From the NCBI GenBank assembly GCA_024638505.1, contig JAHEKE010000001.1, positions 62,001-126,000 of the forward strand: a stretch of 64,000 nt of DNA, given 5' to 3'. This DNA comes from Gammaproteobacteria bacterium. GTDB lineage: Bacteria > Pseudomonadota > Gammaproteobacteria > Arenicellales > JAANXG01. Below are positions 43,301 to 51,939 of this stretch, piece by piece; the stretch's first letter is position 1; the number at the start of each line of letters is the position of its first letter. The notes beneath the pieces were generated by a model. It saw nothing but the letters and a program-made list of their open reading frames with translations. It searched no databases and was not told where the DNA came from. Position numbers and translations under genes: made by a program.

Positions 43301-45652
43301 TTAACGGACCGCTTTCTTTTTCGCCGCAGTTTTTTTGCTCGTTTTTTTCTTCGATTTCTTTTTTTTCTTTGTCGCTCGACGCGCAGGAGCAGCCGCTATT
43401 AAAGCCAGGCATTCATCCAACTCGAGGGTTTCAGGCTCGCGCTCCTTGGGAATCCTTGCATTCTTTTTGCCATCTGTAATGTAGGGCCCATACCGGCCCC
43501 GTAAAATCACAATATCTGTGCCTTCAAACTGACGAATAATCTTGTTCGCATCGGCCTGCTTCTTTTCAGCCACAACTTCAAGCGCCCGCTCCAGCGTTAT
43601 GCTGTAAGGGTCATCGTCCTTTATCGATACAAATTTATCTCCGTATCTCACGTACGGGCCAAACCGGCCGATATTTGCTGATATATCTTCGCCTTCCGGA
43701 CTTGTTCCAAGTTTGCGCGGCAGTTTAAAAAGTTCCAGCGCTGCATCAAGGGTTATCTCATTCATTTTCTGCCCTGGGCGCAGTCCAGCAAAGCGCGGTT
43801 TTTCCTCATCGTCCTTTGTTCCTATTTGCGCAAAAGGACCGTAACGTCCCATGCGGACACTCACCGGTTTACCCGATTTCGGATCCGTGCCTAGCGCTAT
43901 GGCTTGCGCCACCTCCTCCCGGGGGACGTTCGATTTTTCTTCTACCCGTTCTCTAAACGGTTGCCAGAACTCATGCATCACCGGCACCCAATCCTGCTCC
44001 CCGCGTGAGACGGAATCTAACTGATCCTCCATCTTGGCGGTGAACTCGTAATCCACATACTGTTTGAAGTGCGTTGACAGAAAAGAGTTCACGATTCGAC
44101 CCATGTCCGTAGGCTGAAAACGCCGATTCTCCAAAGTGACATATTCCCGCTGTAACAAAGTCGACATGATGGAAGCGTAAGTTGATGGGCGGCCGATGCC
44201 GTAAGCCTCCAAAGTTTTAACCAGACTGGCTTCAGAATAACGTGGCGGCGGTTCGGTGAAATGCTGTTCTGGCCGAATGGCGTCTAGTTTGACATCGTCA
44301 CCGACGGATAAAGGCGGTAGCATTTTTTGCTCTGAGTCTTTCACTGCATCATCCGTACCCTCCTCATAAACCGTGAGGAATCCAGCGTGAACTATGGTCG
44401 ATCCGGTTGCTCTAAAAATATTACCTTGCCCTACTTCAAAGTCCACAGCTATGGTGTCCAGCGTCGCATGTATCATCTGACAGGCGACAGTTCGTTTCCA
44501 GATAAGCTGGTATAGCTTGCGCTGATCTTCGGTCAGAACGGCTTCAATCTCCTCGGGAGCTCGTCCGGCATCAGTCGTGCGAATGGCTTCGTGCGCTTCC
44601 TGTGCGTTTTTTGATTTGTTTTTATACACCTGAGGTTTTACTGGCAGGTTGTCCTGCCCGAAGCGGTGCTGAATGAAGTCCCGAATCTGTTTGACCGCTT
44701 CTTGCGCAAGATTTACGGCGTCAGTACGCATATAGGTAATCAAGCCAATCACATCACCACCCAGCTCCACACCTTCGTACAGTTGCTGTGCGGTTCTCAT
44801 TGTGCGTTGCGCACTGAAACCAAGCTTCCTGGCAGCCTCCTGCTGCAACGTAGAGGTGGTGAAGGGAGGGGCCGGATAACGTTTACGCTGTTTCCTTTCA
44901 ATGTTTGATACTACAAATTGGCCTTGCGCCAGGGCGCTTAGCTTTTGTTCTATCTCGACCGCCTGCTTTTCGCTGGTTACCGAGAATTGTCCCAACTTAT
45001 CCCCGCTGTAATGCGTCAGCTTGGCCTGAAACTTTTTACTATCACGCCGTAAGTCCGATTCGATGGTCCAGTATTCGCGTGGCTTGAATCTCTCAATCTC
45101 TTCCTCTCGCTCCACAATCAGGCGCAAGGCGGGACTTTGCACCCGCCCAGCGGACAGGCCCGGGCTGATCTTTTTCCACAGCAGCGGCGAGAGATTAAAG
45201 CCGACTAGATAATCTAACGCTCTTCGCGCCTGTTGCGCGTTGATCAAGCTGGTAGAGAGCTTACGTGGGTTAGCTACCGCAGCGCGTATTGCGTCTTTGG
45301 TGAATTCGTAGAACTCAACGCGATACACATCTTTCCCGTTCAATATGTCGCGCTCTTTCAGCAGTTCGCACAGGTGCCAAGAAATTGCCTCTCCCTCACG
45401 ATCAGGGTCAGTGGCAAGATAAAGCGCATCCGAGCTTTGCAATGCTTTGGCAATGGCGTCAACATGTTTTTTGTTGCGGTCGATTACTTCGTAGCTCATC
45501 GAAAAGTTGTTATCAGTATCGACCGCGCCTGATTTGGGTTTAAGATCCCTTACGTGCCCGTAAGAGGCCAGCGCGCGAAACCCCTTCCCCAGGTACTTAC
45601 TGATGGTTTTGGCCTTCGCCGGCGACTCAACAATTATGAGATTCTTGGACAT
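43301..45652 (-). CDS. topA: DNA topoisomerase I
   Basis: 783 residues. Toprim domain at the N-terminus (LIIVESPAKAKTISKYLG, ATDPDREGEAISWHL), then the type IA core with catalytic Tyr307 in ITYMRTDAVNL. The C-terminus holds repeated GRFGPYV/GRYGPYI-type modules (about 590-740) instead of the Cys4 zinc fingers of E. coli TopA; no CxxC pairs are present anywhere. It ends in a Lys-rich tail (about 760-783) likely to bind DNA. It relaxes negative supercoils. It is convergent with the hypothetical gene and lies 89 bases after the smg stop. Confidence 0.97.
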   Translation of the reverse strand: MSKNLIIVESPAKAKTISKYLGKGFRALASYGHVRDLKPKSGAVDTDNNFSMSYEVIDRNKKHVDAIAKALQSSDALYLATDPDREGEAISWHLCELLKERDILNGKDVYRVEFYEFTKDAIRAAVANPRKLSTSLINAQQARRALDYLVGFNLSPLLWKKISPGLSAGRVQSPALRLIVEREEEIERFKPREYWTIESDLRRDSKKFQAKLTHYSGDKLGQFSVTSEKQAVEIEQKLSALAQGQFVVSNIERKQRKRYPAPPFTTSTLQQEAARKLGFSAQRTMRTAQQLYEGVELGGDVIGLITYMRTDAVNLAQEAVKQIRDFIQHRFGQDNLPVKPQVYKNKSKNAQEAHEAIRTTDAGRAPEEIEAVLTEDQRKLYQLIWKRTVACQMIHATLDTIAVDFEVGQGNIFRATGSTIVHAGFLTVYEEGTDDAVKDSEQKMLPPLSVGDDVKLDAIRPEQHFTEPPPRYSEASLVKTLEAYGIGRPSTYASIMSTLLQREYVTLENRRFQPTDMGRIVNSFLSTHFKQYVDYEFTAKMEDQLDSVSRGEQDWVPVMHEFWQPFRERVEEKSNVPREEVAQAIALGTDPKSGKPVSVRMGRYGPFAQIGTKDDEEKPRFAGLRPGQKMNEITLDAALELFKLPRKLGTSPEGEDISANIGRFGPYVRYGDKFVSIKDDDPYSITLERALEVVAEKKQADANKIIRQFEGTDIVILRGRYGPYITDGKKNARIPKEREPETLELDECLALIAAAPARRATKKKKKSKKKTSKKTAAKKKAVR

Positions 45653-45741
45653 ACGCGTTAAAGGATGATCGTAGTAACGACAATCGATGGACGAGCCGTT
45701 GGTGGCCCCGTCTTCGCTTAAAATTCTTGCAGAACTCTCAG

Positions 45742-46224
45742 TTAATGCAAATGGGCTTGAATCCCATCCAATACCAGCTCTTCAGCCCATACGCATAGAT
45801 CTTCCCTGCCTGGTTGATTACATAGAATCATCATGATGACCCATTTTAGATGATCCAAATCTATCTCATCGGCTTCCAGCGCCATAATTCGGTCGATAAC
45901 GAGCTCTCTGGTCTGGGCGTCAAGAATTCCAGTCTGCTGCAGGGACAGCAATAAACCCTGCGCCTCCTTGGTGAATTTTATTCCTTCATCGGGTGAGAAA
46001 TAACGCACCCCCGCTTCGCTCCCGCCCTGGGGCGGCGTGTCCGTTTGCTCGCAAAGTACAGACAGGTCCTCGAGCCAGTCGAATGCCTTATTTATCTCAC
46101 TGTCACCGAAGCCGGCTTGTGCTAGCTCGACTGACAGCACTTCATGATCCGGTTCGAACTCGTCGCCTTCGATCATATAGTTCTCAAACAGATACATGAG
46201 AACTTCCAGCATGTTTTCTTTCAT
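45742..46224 (-). CDS. smg: Smg / DUF494 family protein
   Basis: 160 residues, the typical length. The N-terminus MLEVLMYLFENYM and the acidic helical body (LEALEADEIDLDHLKWVIMMIL-like pattern in the C-terminal half) are diagnostic of the Smg family. The function is unknown, but the gene sits between topA and dprA in many gamma- and betaproteobacteria. It begins 13 bases after the dprA stop. Confidence 0.94.
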   Translation of the reverse strand: MKENMLEVLMYLFENYMIEGDEFEPDHEVLSVELAQAGFGDSEINKAFDWLEDLSVLCEQTDTPPQGGSEAGVRYFSPDEGIKFTKEAQGLLLSLQQTGILDAQTRELVIDRIMALEADEIDLDHLKWVIMMILCNQPGREDLCVWAEELVLDGIQAHLH

Positions 46225-46237
46225 ACTTTGCCTATTA

Positions 46238-47326
46238 CTACCTGAGTCGAATGTAGTTCCCGCCGAGACCCATCCTGATTACCCCCTGCAATTCCATGCG
46301 CGACAGCATGGAGCAAACTTTACCCGCCGTCAATCCACTGCGCCTAACCAAAGTGTCTATGGCAACCGGATCATACCCCATAAAATTGAGCATTAGCTGG
46401 CAATCAGGATCCATCGACAGGAACGAACCGACGTGAGGGGAAGGGCATAGATGCTTCAGCTCGGTCAGAATATCCTCCTCGCTCTCAACCAAGCTTGCGC
46501 CGTCACGCAGCAGCGCGTGACATCCCCTAGATTGCGCAGACAAAATGGATCCGGGAACGGCATACACTTCTCGACCCTGCTCTCCGGCCAGTCGCGCGGT
46601 GATCAGCGACCCGCTTTTTTGTGCCGCCTCAACCACCAGAGTGCCTGCACTCAATCCACTGATTATCCGATTACGCTGAGGAAAGAAATGCCTCCGTGGA
46701 GGTGTTCCCAGCGGCATCTCAGATAGGAGAACGCCCCATTCTGCAACCTGTCGGGCAAGCTTTTGATGTCGACGCGGGTAGACGCGATCAAGCCCGGTAG
46801 CCATGACTGCGATGGTCGGACCGGGCGCGGACAGCGCCCCTCGATGCGCGGACGCGTCAATTCCAAATGCCAGTCCGCTGGTTATAACCAGACCCATGCG
46901 GGTCAGGTTGGCAGCGAAGCGGAAAGCAAGCTCGCTGCCGGTTGGCGTGGGGTTTCGACTACCGACTATGGCAAGTTGACGGGAATTGAGCAGGGACGGT
47001 TCTCCATCTACATAGAGCAACAGGGGCGCGTCTGCCAGCTGTCGCAGCTGGGTTGGATAGCGCTGGTCGAGACAACTTATAACGTGATGACTGTCGTTCG
47101 CTGTGCACCAGCGCAGATCATTCTGTATTCCCTGTTTGTTGGTCGCCCTGAGAGCCTTGGCCACCTGGCCTGTGTCCGCTACCGCCGGAAGTTCGCTCGC
47201 AGGACACTGCAGCAATTCGCCCGCCCCCCCTAGCTGGGTGACCAGCTTCAATGCTACGGAAAGGGGAAGCTTAGAGTGGCGTAAACGCAGCCAGTCCTCA
47301 ATACAATCATTCATCGCTTCATCCAT
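46238..47326 (-). CDS. dprA: DNA-processing protein DprA (Smf)
   Basis: 362 residues from ATG 47326, favoured because GAGGA lies about 10 bases upstream; an ATG 15 bases earlier is also open. The Rossmann-type core shows LAIVGSRNPTPTG, SGLAFGIDASAHRGAL, MATGLDRVYPRRH, SEMPLGTPPRRHFFPQRNRIISGL and VVEAAQKSGSLITARLA. A C-terminal winged-helix domain (about 310-362) follows. DprA loads RecA on incoming single-stranded DNA during natural transformation, a process that also needs type IV pili, which this genome encodes. Confidence 0.95.
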   Translation of the reverse strand: MDEAMNDCIEDWLRLRHSKLPLSVALKLVTQLGGAGELLQCPASELPAVADTGQVAKALRATNKQGIQNDLRWCTANDSHHVISCLDQRYPTQLRQLADAPLLLYVDGEPSLLNSRQLAIVGSRNPTPTGSELAFRFAANLTRMGLVITSGLAFGIDASAHRGALSAPGPTIAVMATGLDRVYPRRHQKLARQVAEWGVLLSEMPLGTPPRRHFFPQRNRIISGLSAGTLVVEAAQKSGSLITARLAGEQGREVYAVPGSILSAQSRGCHALLRDGASLVESEEDILTELKHLCPSPHVGSFLSMDPDCQLMLNFMGYDPVAIDTLVRRSGLTAGKVCSMLSRMELQGVIRMGLGGNYIRLR

Positions 47327-47364
47327 AAGCGTCGTCCTCATCCTTGAGGCCTTCGCGGCTCAGC

Positions 47365-48438
47365 TCAGGGTGTCTCTACCCAGTCATTGATATGGATGAC
47401 CCGGCTCGACGTCATGACCAGAGCATAGCTTACTTTTTCGAAGGTTCTGAACACCATGGCCAAACCGCTGTCTTGCAGCGGCGGCTCGAACAATTCGCCG
47501 GTTATCGGATCTTTTCGTTGAGGTTCCCGCCTGCGTATACGAAGTACATGTCCCGGCTCCATCTCATCTCTTTCGCCGAGCGTAATGATAATCGTGGATA
47601 AGCGGCTCAGTTCTGCCACCGCGTCCGGTGCATCGACGATCAGCCCGGCGACTTTTCGCTGCGGTGCCCGGGGTTGAAAATAGGGCAGAGAGATGTCTTC
47701 CGGCATCGGCACCATACGATCACCCGGGTTGATGTCCTCAAAAGCCAGAATCACCTCAAGTTTCGCGGTTTCCCCGGCCTGCAATACCCTGGCAATTCCC
47801 AAGTGCATGGCATATATTCCAAGCCCTTCGTTGGTCTCCGGGTGGATCAGCAGCTTACCAGGACGAAATATTTGGTACAGATCGCCCACCTTGGTTTGCT
47901 TAAAGCCGCGGCCGAAAAACACGCTGTACTTTCCCATTGCTATACCACCTTCCTCACCAGCGGCGACGTAAGGCGAATCATTTAATTCGTTCCGCTCAAT
48001 GATGAGCGGTCTACGCAAAAAAGGTAGGATTGCACCGGGCGGAATGGTAGGCACAGCCTTATCCAGCGGTTCACTGCGAACAGTGGGAGAGAGCTTGCTT
48101 ACCTTACGCTGCCGCAGCACTTTGACCTGCGGGGTTTCACCGTCTTCTGCGGTCGACAAAACCAGCACGTCACCGGGAAAAATCAGGTGCGGGTTGTCGA
48201 TATTGGGGTTTTGCTGCCAAATCTCAGGCCAGCGCCAGGGATCAACCAGAAACTTGCCGGCTATTCCCCACAGTGTATCGCCCTTTTTGACAACATAACG
48301 TTCGGGATGGTTTGGGTCTAACTGCGGCGCCTCATTTTCGGCAGCATTGGCACCGTTCTCAAGCCCGCCACCCAGGGATCCGATAACGAGTACCAGGACC
48401 GCAAGTAACGAGCCGATTCGCCGTTGCATTTGCATCAT
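47365..48438 (-). CDS. LysM-domain periplasmic protein
   Basis: About 357 residues; several ATGs at 48438, 48435 and 48429 are possible and the last is best spaced from GGA. A signal peptide (LLAVLVLVIGSLGGG) is followed by one LysM domain (YVVKKGDTLWGIAGKFL, about 52-100) that binds peptidoglycan glycan chains, then a long region with no named domain. This dprA-linked LysM protein is conserved near def-fmt in gammaproteobacteria; its function is not known. It is divergent from def. Confidence 0.9.
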   Translation of the reverse strand: MMQMQRRIGSLLAVLVLVIGSLGGGLENGANAAENEAPQLDPNHPERYVVKKGDTLWGIAGKFLVDPWRWPEIWQQNPNIDNPHLIFPGDVLVLSTAEDGETPQVKVLRQRKVSKLSPTVRSEPLDKAVPTIPPGAILPFLRRPLIIERNELNDSPYVAAGEEGGIAMGKYSVFFGRGFKQTKVGDLYQIFRPGKLLIHPETNEGLGIYAMHLGIARVLQAGETAKLEVILAFEDINPGDRMVPMPEDISLPYFQPRAPQRKVAGLIVDAPDAVAELSRLSTIIITLGERDEMEPGHVLRIRRREPQRKDPITGELFEPPLQDSGLAMVFRTFEKVSYALVMTSSRVIHINDWVETP

Positions 48439-48616
48439 TTCCAATTATAGTTGACCAGTTTTATTGGTTGTTTTCAGTTGGATAACGAATATAGCTTATG
48501 TCAAGTCTAGCTCATCTAGGCCGCAACTCCAATCAAAAACTATGCGTTCAGTATGGCTCAAAGAAACAGTAAAATGTCTTTCAGTTGATACCGTTTGTCA
48601 GTACTCCCTAACTACA

Positions 48617-49150
48617 ATGGCAGTTTTAGACGTCCTTACCTACCCAGATCCGCGCCTGAGAATACAGGCCGCACCAGTCGACACCGTGGATGATAGCATC
48701 CGACGGCTAGTTGATGACATGGCTGAGACAATGTATACCGCGCCTGGAATCGGTCTGGCGGCCGTGCAGGTCAACGTACATAAACGCGTGATAGTTATCG
48801 ACTTATCCGACGATCACACAGACCTTAAGGTGTTTATTAATCCAGAGCTTACTAAACGGGCAGGGTCACAGGAATCCGAAGAAGGGTGTTTATCAGTTCC
48901 GGGCATATACGCTGCAGTTACCAGAGCAGAATCCATCACCGTACGTGCATTGGACCGCAATGGTGATGAGTTTACGCTAGATGCCAATGGCATCCTCTCT
49001 GTCTGCATCCAGCATGAGATCGATCACCTCGACGGCAAGGTGTTTGTCGATTATCTGTCTCGACTGAAACAACAGCGCATAAGAAAAAAACTTGTGAAGC
49101 AGGTACGGCGCGACCCTACACCTTCGGCGTCCCATGCGCCGGTGATGTAA
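48617..49150 (+). CDS. def: Peptide deformylase
   Basis: 177 residues from ATG 48617; an upstream extension of the frame to 48464 is not family-like. The three motifs are GIGLAAVQ (44-51), EGCLS with metal ligand Cys91, and QHEIDHLDG with His133, Glu134 and His137. It removes the formyl group from nascent proteins in the cytoplasm. No Shine-Dalgarno sequence precedes the ATG. First gene of def-fmt-rsmB, divergent from the LysM gene with a 172-178 base spacer that should hold both promoters. Confidence 0.97.
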   Translation: MAVLDVLTYPDPRLRIQAAPVDTVDDSIRRLVDDMAETMYTAPGIGLAAVQVNVHKRVIVIDLSDDHTDLKVFINPELTKRAGSQESEEGCLSVPGIYAAVTRAESITVRALDRNGDEFTLDANGILSVCIQHEIDHLDGKVFVDYLSRLKQQRIRKKLVKQVRRDPTPSASHAPVM

Positions 49151-49163
49151 ATCGCGAACTACA

Positions 49164-50093
49164 ATGCGAGTCGCATTCGCCGGGACTCCGCAATTTGCGG
49201 TGCCCACGCTCAAAGCCCTGGTTGATGCGGGAGTATCGCTTGCTGCCGTTTTTACCCAACCCGACCGGCCGGCCGGGCGAGGACGGCGGCTTGCAGCGAG
49301 CCCGATAAAGCGCCTGGCGGAAAAGCACGGGTTGACAGTATTGCAACCGGTCTCACTGCGGGAAGATGTCGTTATTTCCACCGTTAACGACTTATCTTTA
49401 GACGTCATGGTTGTGGTGGCCTACGGCCTGATTCTACCTGCGCCACTGCTCGCCCTACCTGCATTCGGCTGCGTTAACGTTCACGCATCATTACTGCCAA
49501 AATGGAGAGGCGCAGCCCCCATCGCCCGTGCAATACAGGCAGGTGACTGCAACACCGGCGTCACCATAATGAAGATGGACAGTGGCCTTGATAGCGGGCC
49601 GATTATCGCCGCTCGAGAGGTCGCCATCGGCGAGCGGGACAACGCCGCGACGATGCACGATAAGCTGGCGGAGATAGGCGCAGATTTGTTGCTCAAAGTA
49701 TTGCCCCGCTACGTCAAAGGTGAAATTCCGTGCATTGAGCAAGACCACGCAGCCGCAACCTACGCACCCAAGATAATCAAAGAAGAAGCCAGGATTGAAT
49801 GGGATCGACCGGCGTCGGAGATATTGAATCAGGTTCGTGCGTTCAATCCATGGCCTGTCACGTTCACTTTTCACGGCGGTGAGAGAATCCGCATTCTCGA
49901 CGCCTGCACTTCGACCGCAGCGGGTCCACCGCCTGCAGGATCTATTGTGAAAGCTGATAGAGAAGGTGTGCACGTAACCTGTGGAGAACAATCGCTCTGC
50001 CTGATGCAGTTGCAGAGAGACGGTGGAAAACCACTGCCTGCTGCAGAATTTTTAAACGGCTACCCCTTGCGCGAGGGAGATAGATTGAATTGA
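49164..50093 (+). CDS. fmt: Methionyl-tRNA formyltransferase
   Basis: 309 residues. N-terminal RVAFAGTPQFAVPTL, formyl-folate site VVVAYGLILP and the catalytic HASLLPKWRGAAPI (Asn-His-Asp set with VTIMKMDSGLDSGPI) are present, with the C-terminal OB-like domain from about 205. It formylates initiator Met-tRNA. It starts 13 bases after def and overlaps rsmB by 4 bases. Like def it has no evident Shine-Dalgarno site. Confidence 0.97.
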   Translation: MRVAFAGTPQFAVPTLKALVDAGVSLAAVFTQPDRPAGRGRRLAASPIKRLAEKHGLTVLQPVSLREDVVISTVNDLSLDVMVVVAYGLILPAPLLALPAFGCVNVHASLLPKWRGAAPIARAIQAGDCNTGVTIMKMDSGLDSGPIIAAREVAIGERDNAATMHDKLAEIGADLLLKVLPRYVKGEIPCIEQDHAAATYAPKIIKEEARIEWDRPASEILNQVRAFNPWPVTFTFHGGERIRILDACTSTAAGPPPAGSIVKADREGVHVTCGEQSLCLMQLQRDGGKPLPAAEFLNGYPLREGDRLN

Positions 50094-51376
50094 CCGCAGA
50101 CATCAGAGCCGCTGCGGCGCAAACTCTGCTCACTGTCTTACATCAGGGTCGTTCACTAAACGACGCGCTTAACGCCTCTGCACCACCCTTGCTAAAGGAA
50201 CTCGTTTACGGTGTAACCAGGTGGTACTGGAAACTGAAGACGCAAGCTGAATTGCTATTGACCAAACCTTTGCGCAAAAAAGATGCCGATGTGATGCTGT
50301 TGATACTGGTTGGCTTATACCAGTTGACCGAACTGCGTATACCCGTACATGCGGCGATAAACGAAACCGTCAACGCTTGCGAGCACATCGGCAAAAGCTG
50401 GTCAAAAGGCTTGGTCAACGCCGTCTTGCGGGCGTACTTAAGACAAGGTGATGAATCCAAGGTACAGTTTAATGATGAAGCCGAATATTCTCACCCCAGC
50501 TGGATGATCACTCTAATTCGTGATTGTTGGCCGACGCAGTGGCGTGAAATTTTATCCGCAAACAACAAAAGGCCGCCAATGGTACTGCGGATAAATCGCC
50601 TGCGAACGGATCGTTCAGCCTATTTGCAAAAGCTAGAGCGGTGCGGCCTTGCCGGCGCACCCGACCCATTGTCTGCGGATGGCATAATTTTGCACACGCC
50701 CGCCGGGGTAGTGGATTTACCGGGATTTGCGGCTGGCTTGGTCTCGGTGCAGGATACTGCCGCCCAGTGGGCAGCATCCCTTTTACCGCTGAAGCCCAAC
50801 GATCGCGTACTGGACGCGTGCGCGGCGCCCGGGGGGAAGTTGACCCATATGCTTGAAGTTCATCCGGATCTGGGTGAAGTATGTGCCATTGACATCAGTC
50901 CAAAACGAGTAAAATTGATCAGACAGAACCTGAAAAGACAAGGTTTAAAGGCGAAGACAATGGCCGCTGACGCCGCAGAATTGTCTGTTTGGTGGGATGG
51001 ACACCCGTTCACCGGTATCGTACTTGACGCCCCATGCAGCGGTACCGGTGTGATTCGGCGGCGACCCGACATAAAACACCAGCGCAAACCTGGTGATATC
51101 GAAAAACTGGTTGCCCAACAAGCGGTATTATTAGATCGGTTGTGGCAAACTTTAGCCCCTGATGGACATGTACTTTACATTACCTGTTCAATCCTCAGGG
51201 CTGAAAACGAGCAGCAGGTAGAGCATTTTGTATCCAGCAGAGACGATGTTTGTGTTTGTAGCGTGGACCTGCCGGCGGGGGTAAAAGGCCGCTTCGGTTG
51301 GCAAACGCTGCCCGGGTTGCATGCAGTGGATGGATTTTATTATTCCCTTCTGCGAAAGACAGCGGGCTCAGCCTAA
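50090..51376 (+). CDS. rsmB: 16S rRNA (cytosine(967)-C(5))-methyltransferase
   Basis: 428 residues from TTG 50090, overlapping the fmt stop as TTGA. An N-terminal NusB-like RNA-binding domain (about 1-140) precedes the SAM-dependent domain with LDACAAPGGKLTHM (SAM binding), VLDAPCSGTGVIRRRPDIK (Cys general base) and YITCSIL (catalytic Cys). It methylates C967 of 16S rRNA. This is the third gene of the def-fmt-rsmB block. Confidence 0.97.
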   Translation: MTADIRAAAAQTLLTVLHQGRSLNDALNASAPPLLKELVYGVTRWYWKLKTQAELLLTKPLRKKDADVMLLILVGLYQLTELRIPVHAAINETVNACEHIGKSWSKGLVNAVLRAYLRQGDESKVQFNDEAEYSHPSWMITLIRDCWPTQWREILSANNKRPPMVLRINRLRTDRSAYLQKLERCGLAGAPDPLSADGIILHTPAGVVDLPGFAAGLVSVQDTAAQWAASLLPLKPNDRVLDACAAPGGKLTHMLEVHPDLGEVCAIDISPKRVKLIRQNLKRQGLKAKTMAADAAELSVWWDGHPFTGIVLDAPCSGTGVIRRRPDIKHQRKPGDIEKLVAQQAVLLDRLWQTLAPDGHVLYITCSILRAENEQQVEHFVSSRDDVCVCSVDLPAGVKGRFGWQTLPGLHAVDGFYYSLLRKTAGSA

Positions 51377-51384
51377 AAACTCTC

Positions 51385-51939
51385 GTGCGACACAGAAAAA
51401 ATCCTCTAATAATCATCCTGTGTTTGCTCTGGTTGCAACCAGCCGATGCTGACTTTGTCGTGAGGGACGTCCAGGCAAGTCTTGTTCAGCAGCAGCTACA
51501 CGTATCAACAAAGATAGAGTTAAATCTGAGCGAGCAGGCGGAACTGGCAGTAGAAAACGGGGTTCCGCTGGTAGTGTTGACAGAGTTTGCCCTGGTTCGC
51601 AGCGGCTATTTCTGGGACAACACGCTGTTTAAACACAGAAATGGAAAACGACTGCGTTATCACAGCTTATCCGATCGTTACGTAGTAGAGGATCTGGAAG
51701 TAAACGGAATAAACACTTTTAACTCGGTAACAGAGGCACTGCAAAGCATGGGTGTTTTTCGCTCGCTGGTATTTCCTCTACCACAGGAAATAGACGCCAA
51801 CTCACCGCACTACTCTCTAATTGTACGCAGCCGACTGGACATCAATAAACTGCCCGCGGCTCTCCGACCCCTGGCCTTCTTCTCTCCATCTTGGCAACTG
51901 TCTAGTGATTGGACATCATGGCAGATAACAAGTCAGTAG
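51385..51939 (+). CDS. DUF4390 domain-containing exported protein
   Basis: 184 residues from GTG 51385, 8 bases after the rsmB stop; an earlier open frame inside rsmB is not needed. A basic start and hydrophobic LIIILCLLWL form a signal peptide ending near ADA. The body matches the DUF4390 pattern (GVPLVVLTEFALVRSGYFWD, RYHSLSDRYVVEDL). The family is regularly found between rsmB and ntrY but its function is unknown. Its last 22 bases overlap the ntrY start, implying coupled expression with the sensor kinase; a periplasmic partner of NtrY is a reasonable guess. Confidence 0.85.
   Translation: MRHRKNPLIIILCLLWLQPADADFVVRDVQASLVQQQLHVSTKIELNLSEQAELAVENGVPLVVLTEFALVRSGYFWDNTLFKHRNGKRLRYHSLSDRYVVEDLEVNGINTFNSVTEALQSMGVFRSLVFPLPQEIDANSPHYSLIVRSRLDINKLPAALRPLAFFSPSWQLSSDWTSWQITSQ

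Noticed and set aside
48472-48590. Near-repeat TTTCAGTTG(G)ATA at 48472 and 48578 in the def upstream region
   Set aside because: Only two imperfect copies, in AT-rich spacer; likely chance.
48464-48616. N-terminal extension of def
   Set aside because: Deformylases begin at the MAVLDV position, and the added residues are Ser/Thr-rich with no conservation expected.
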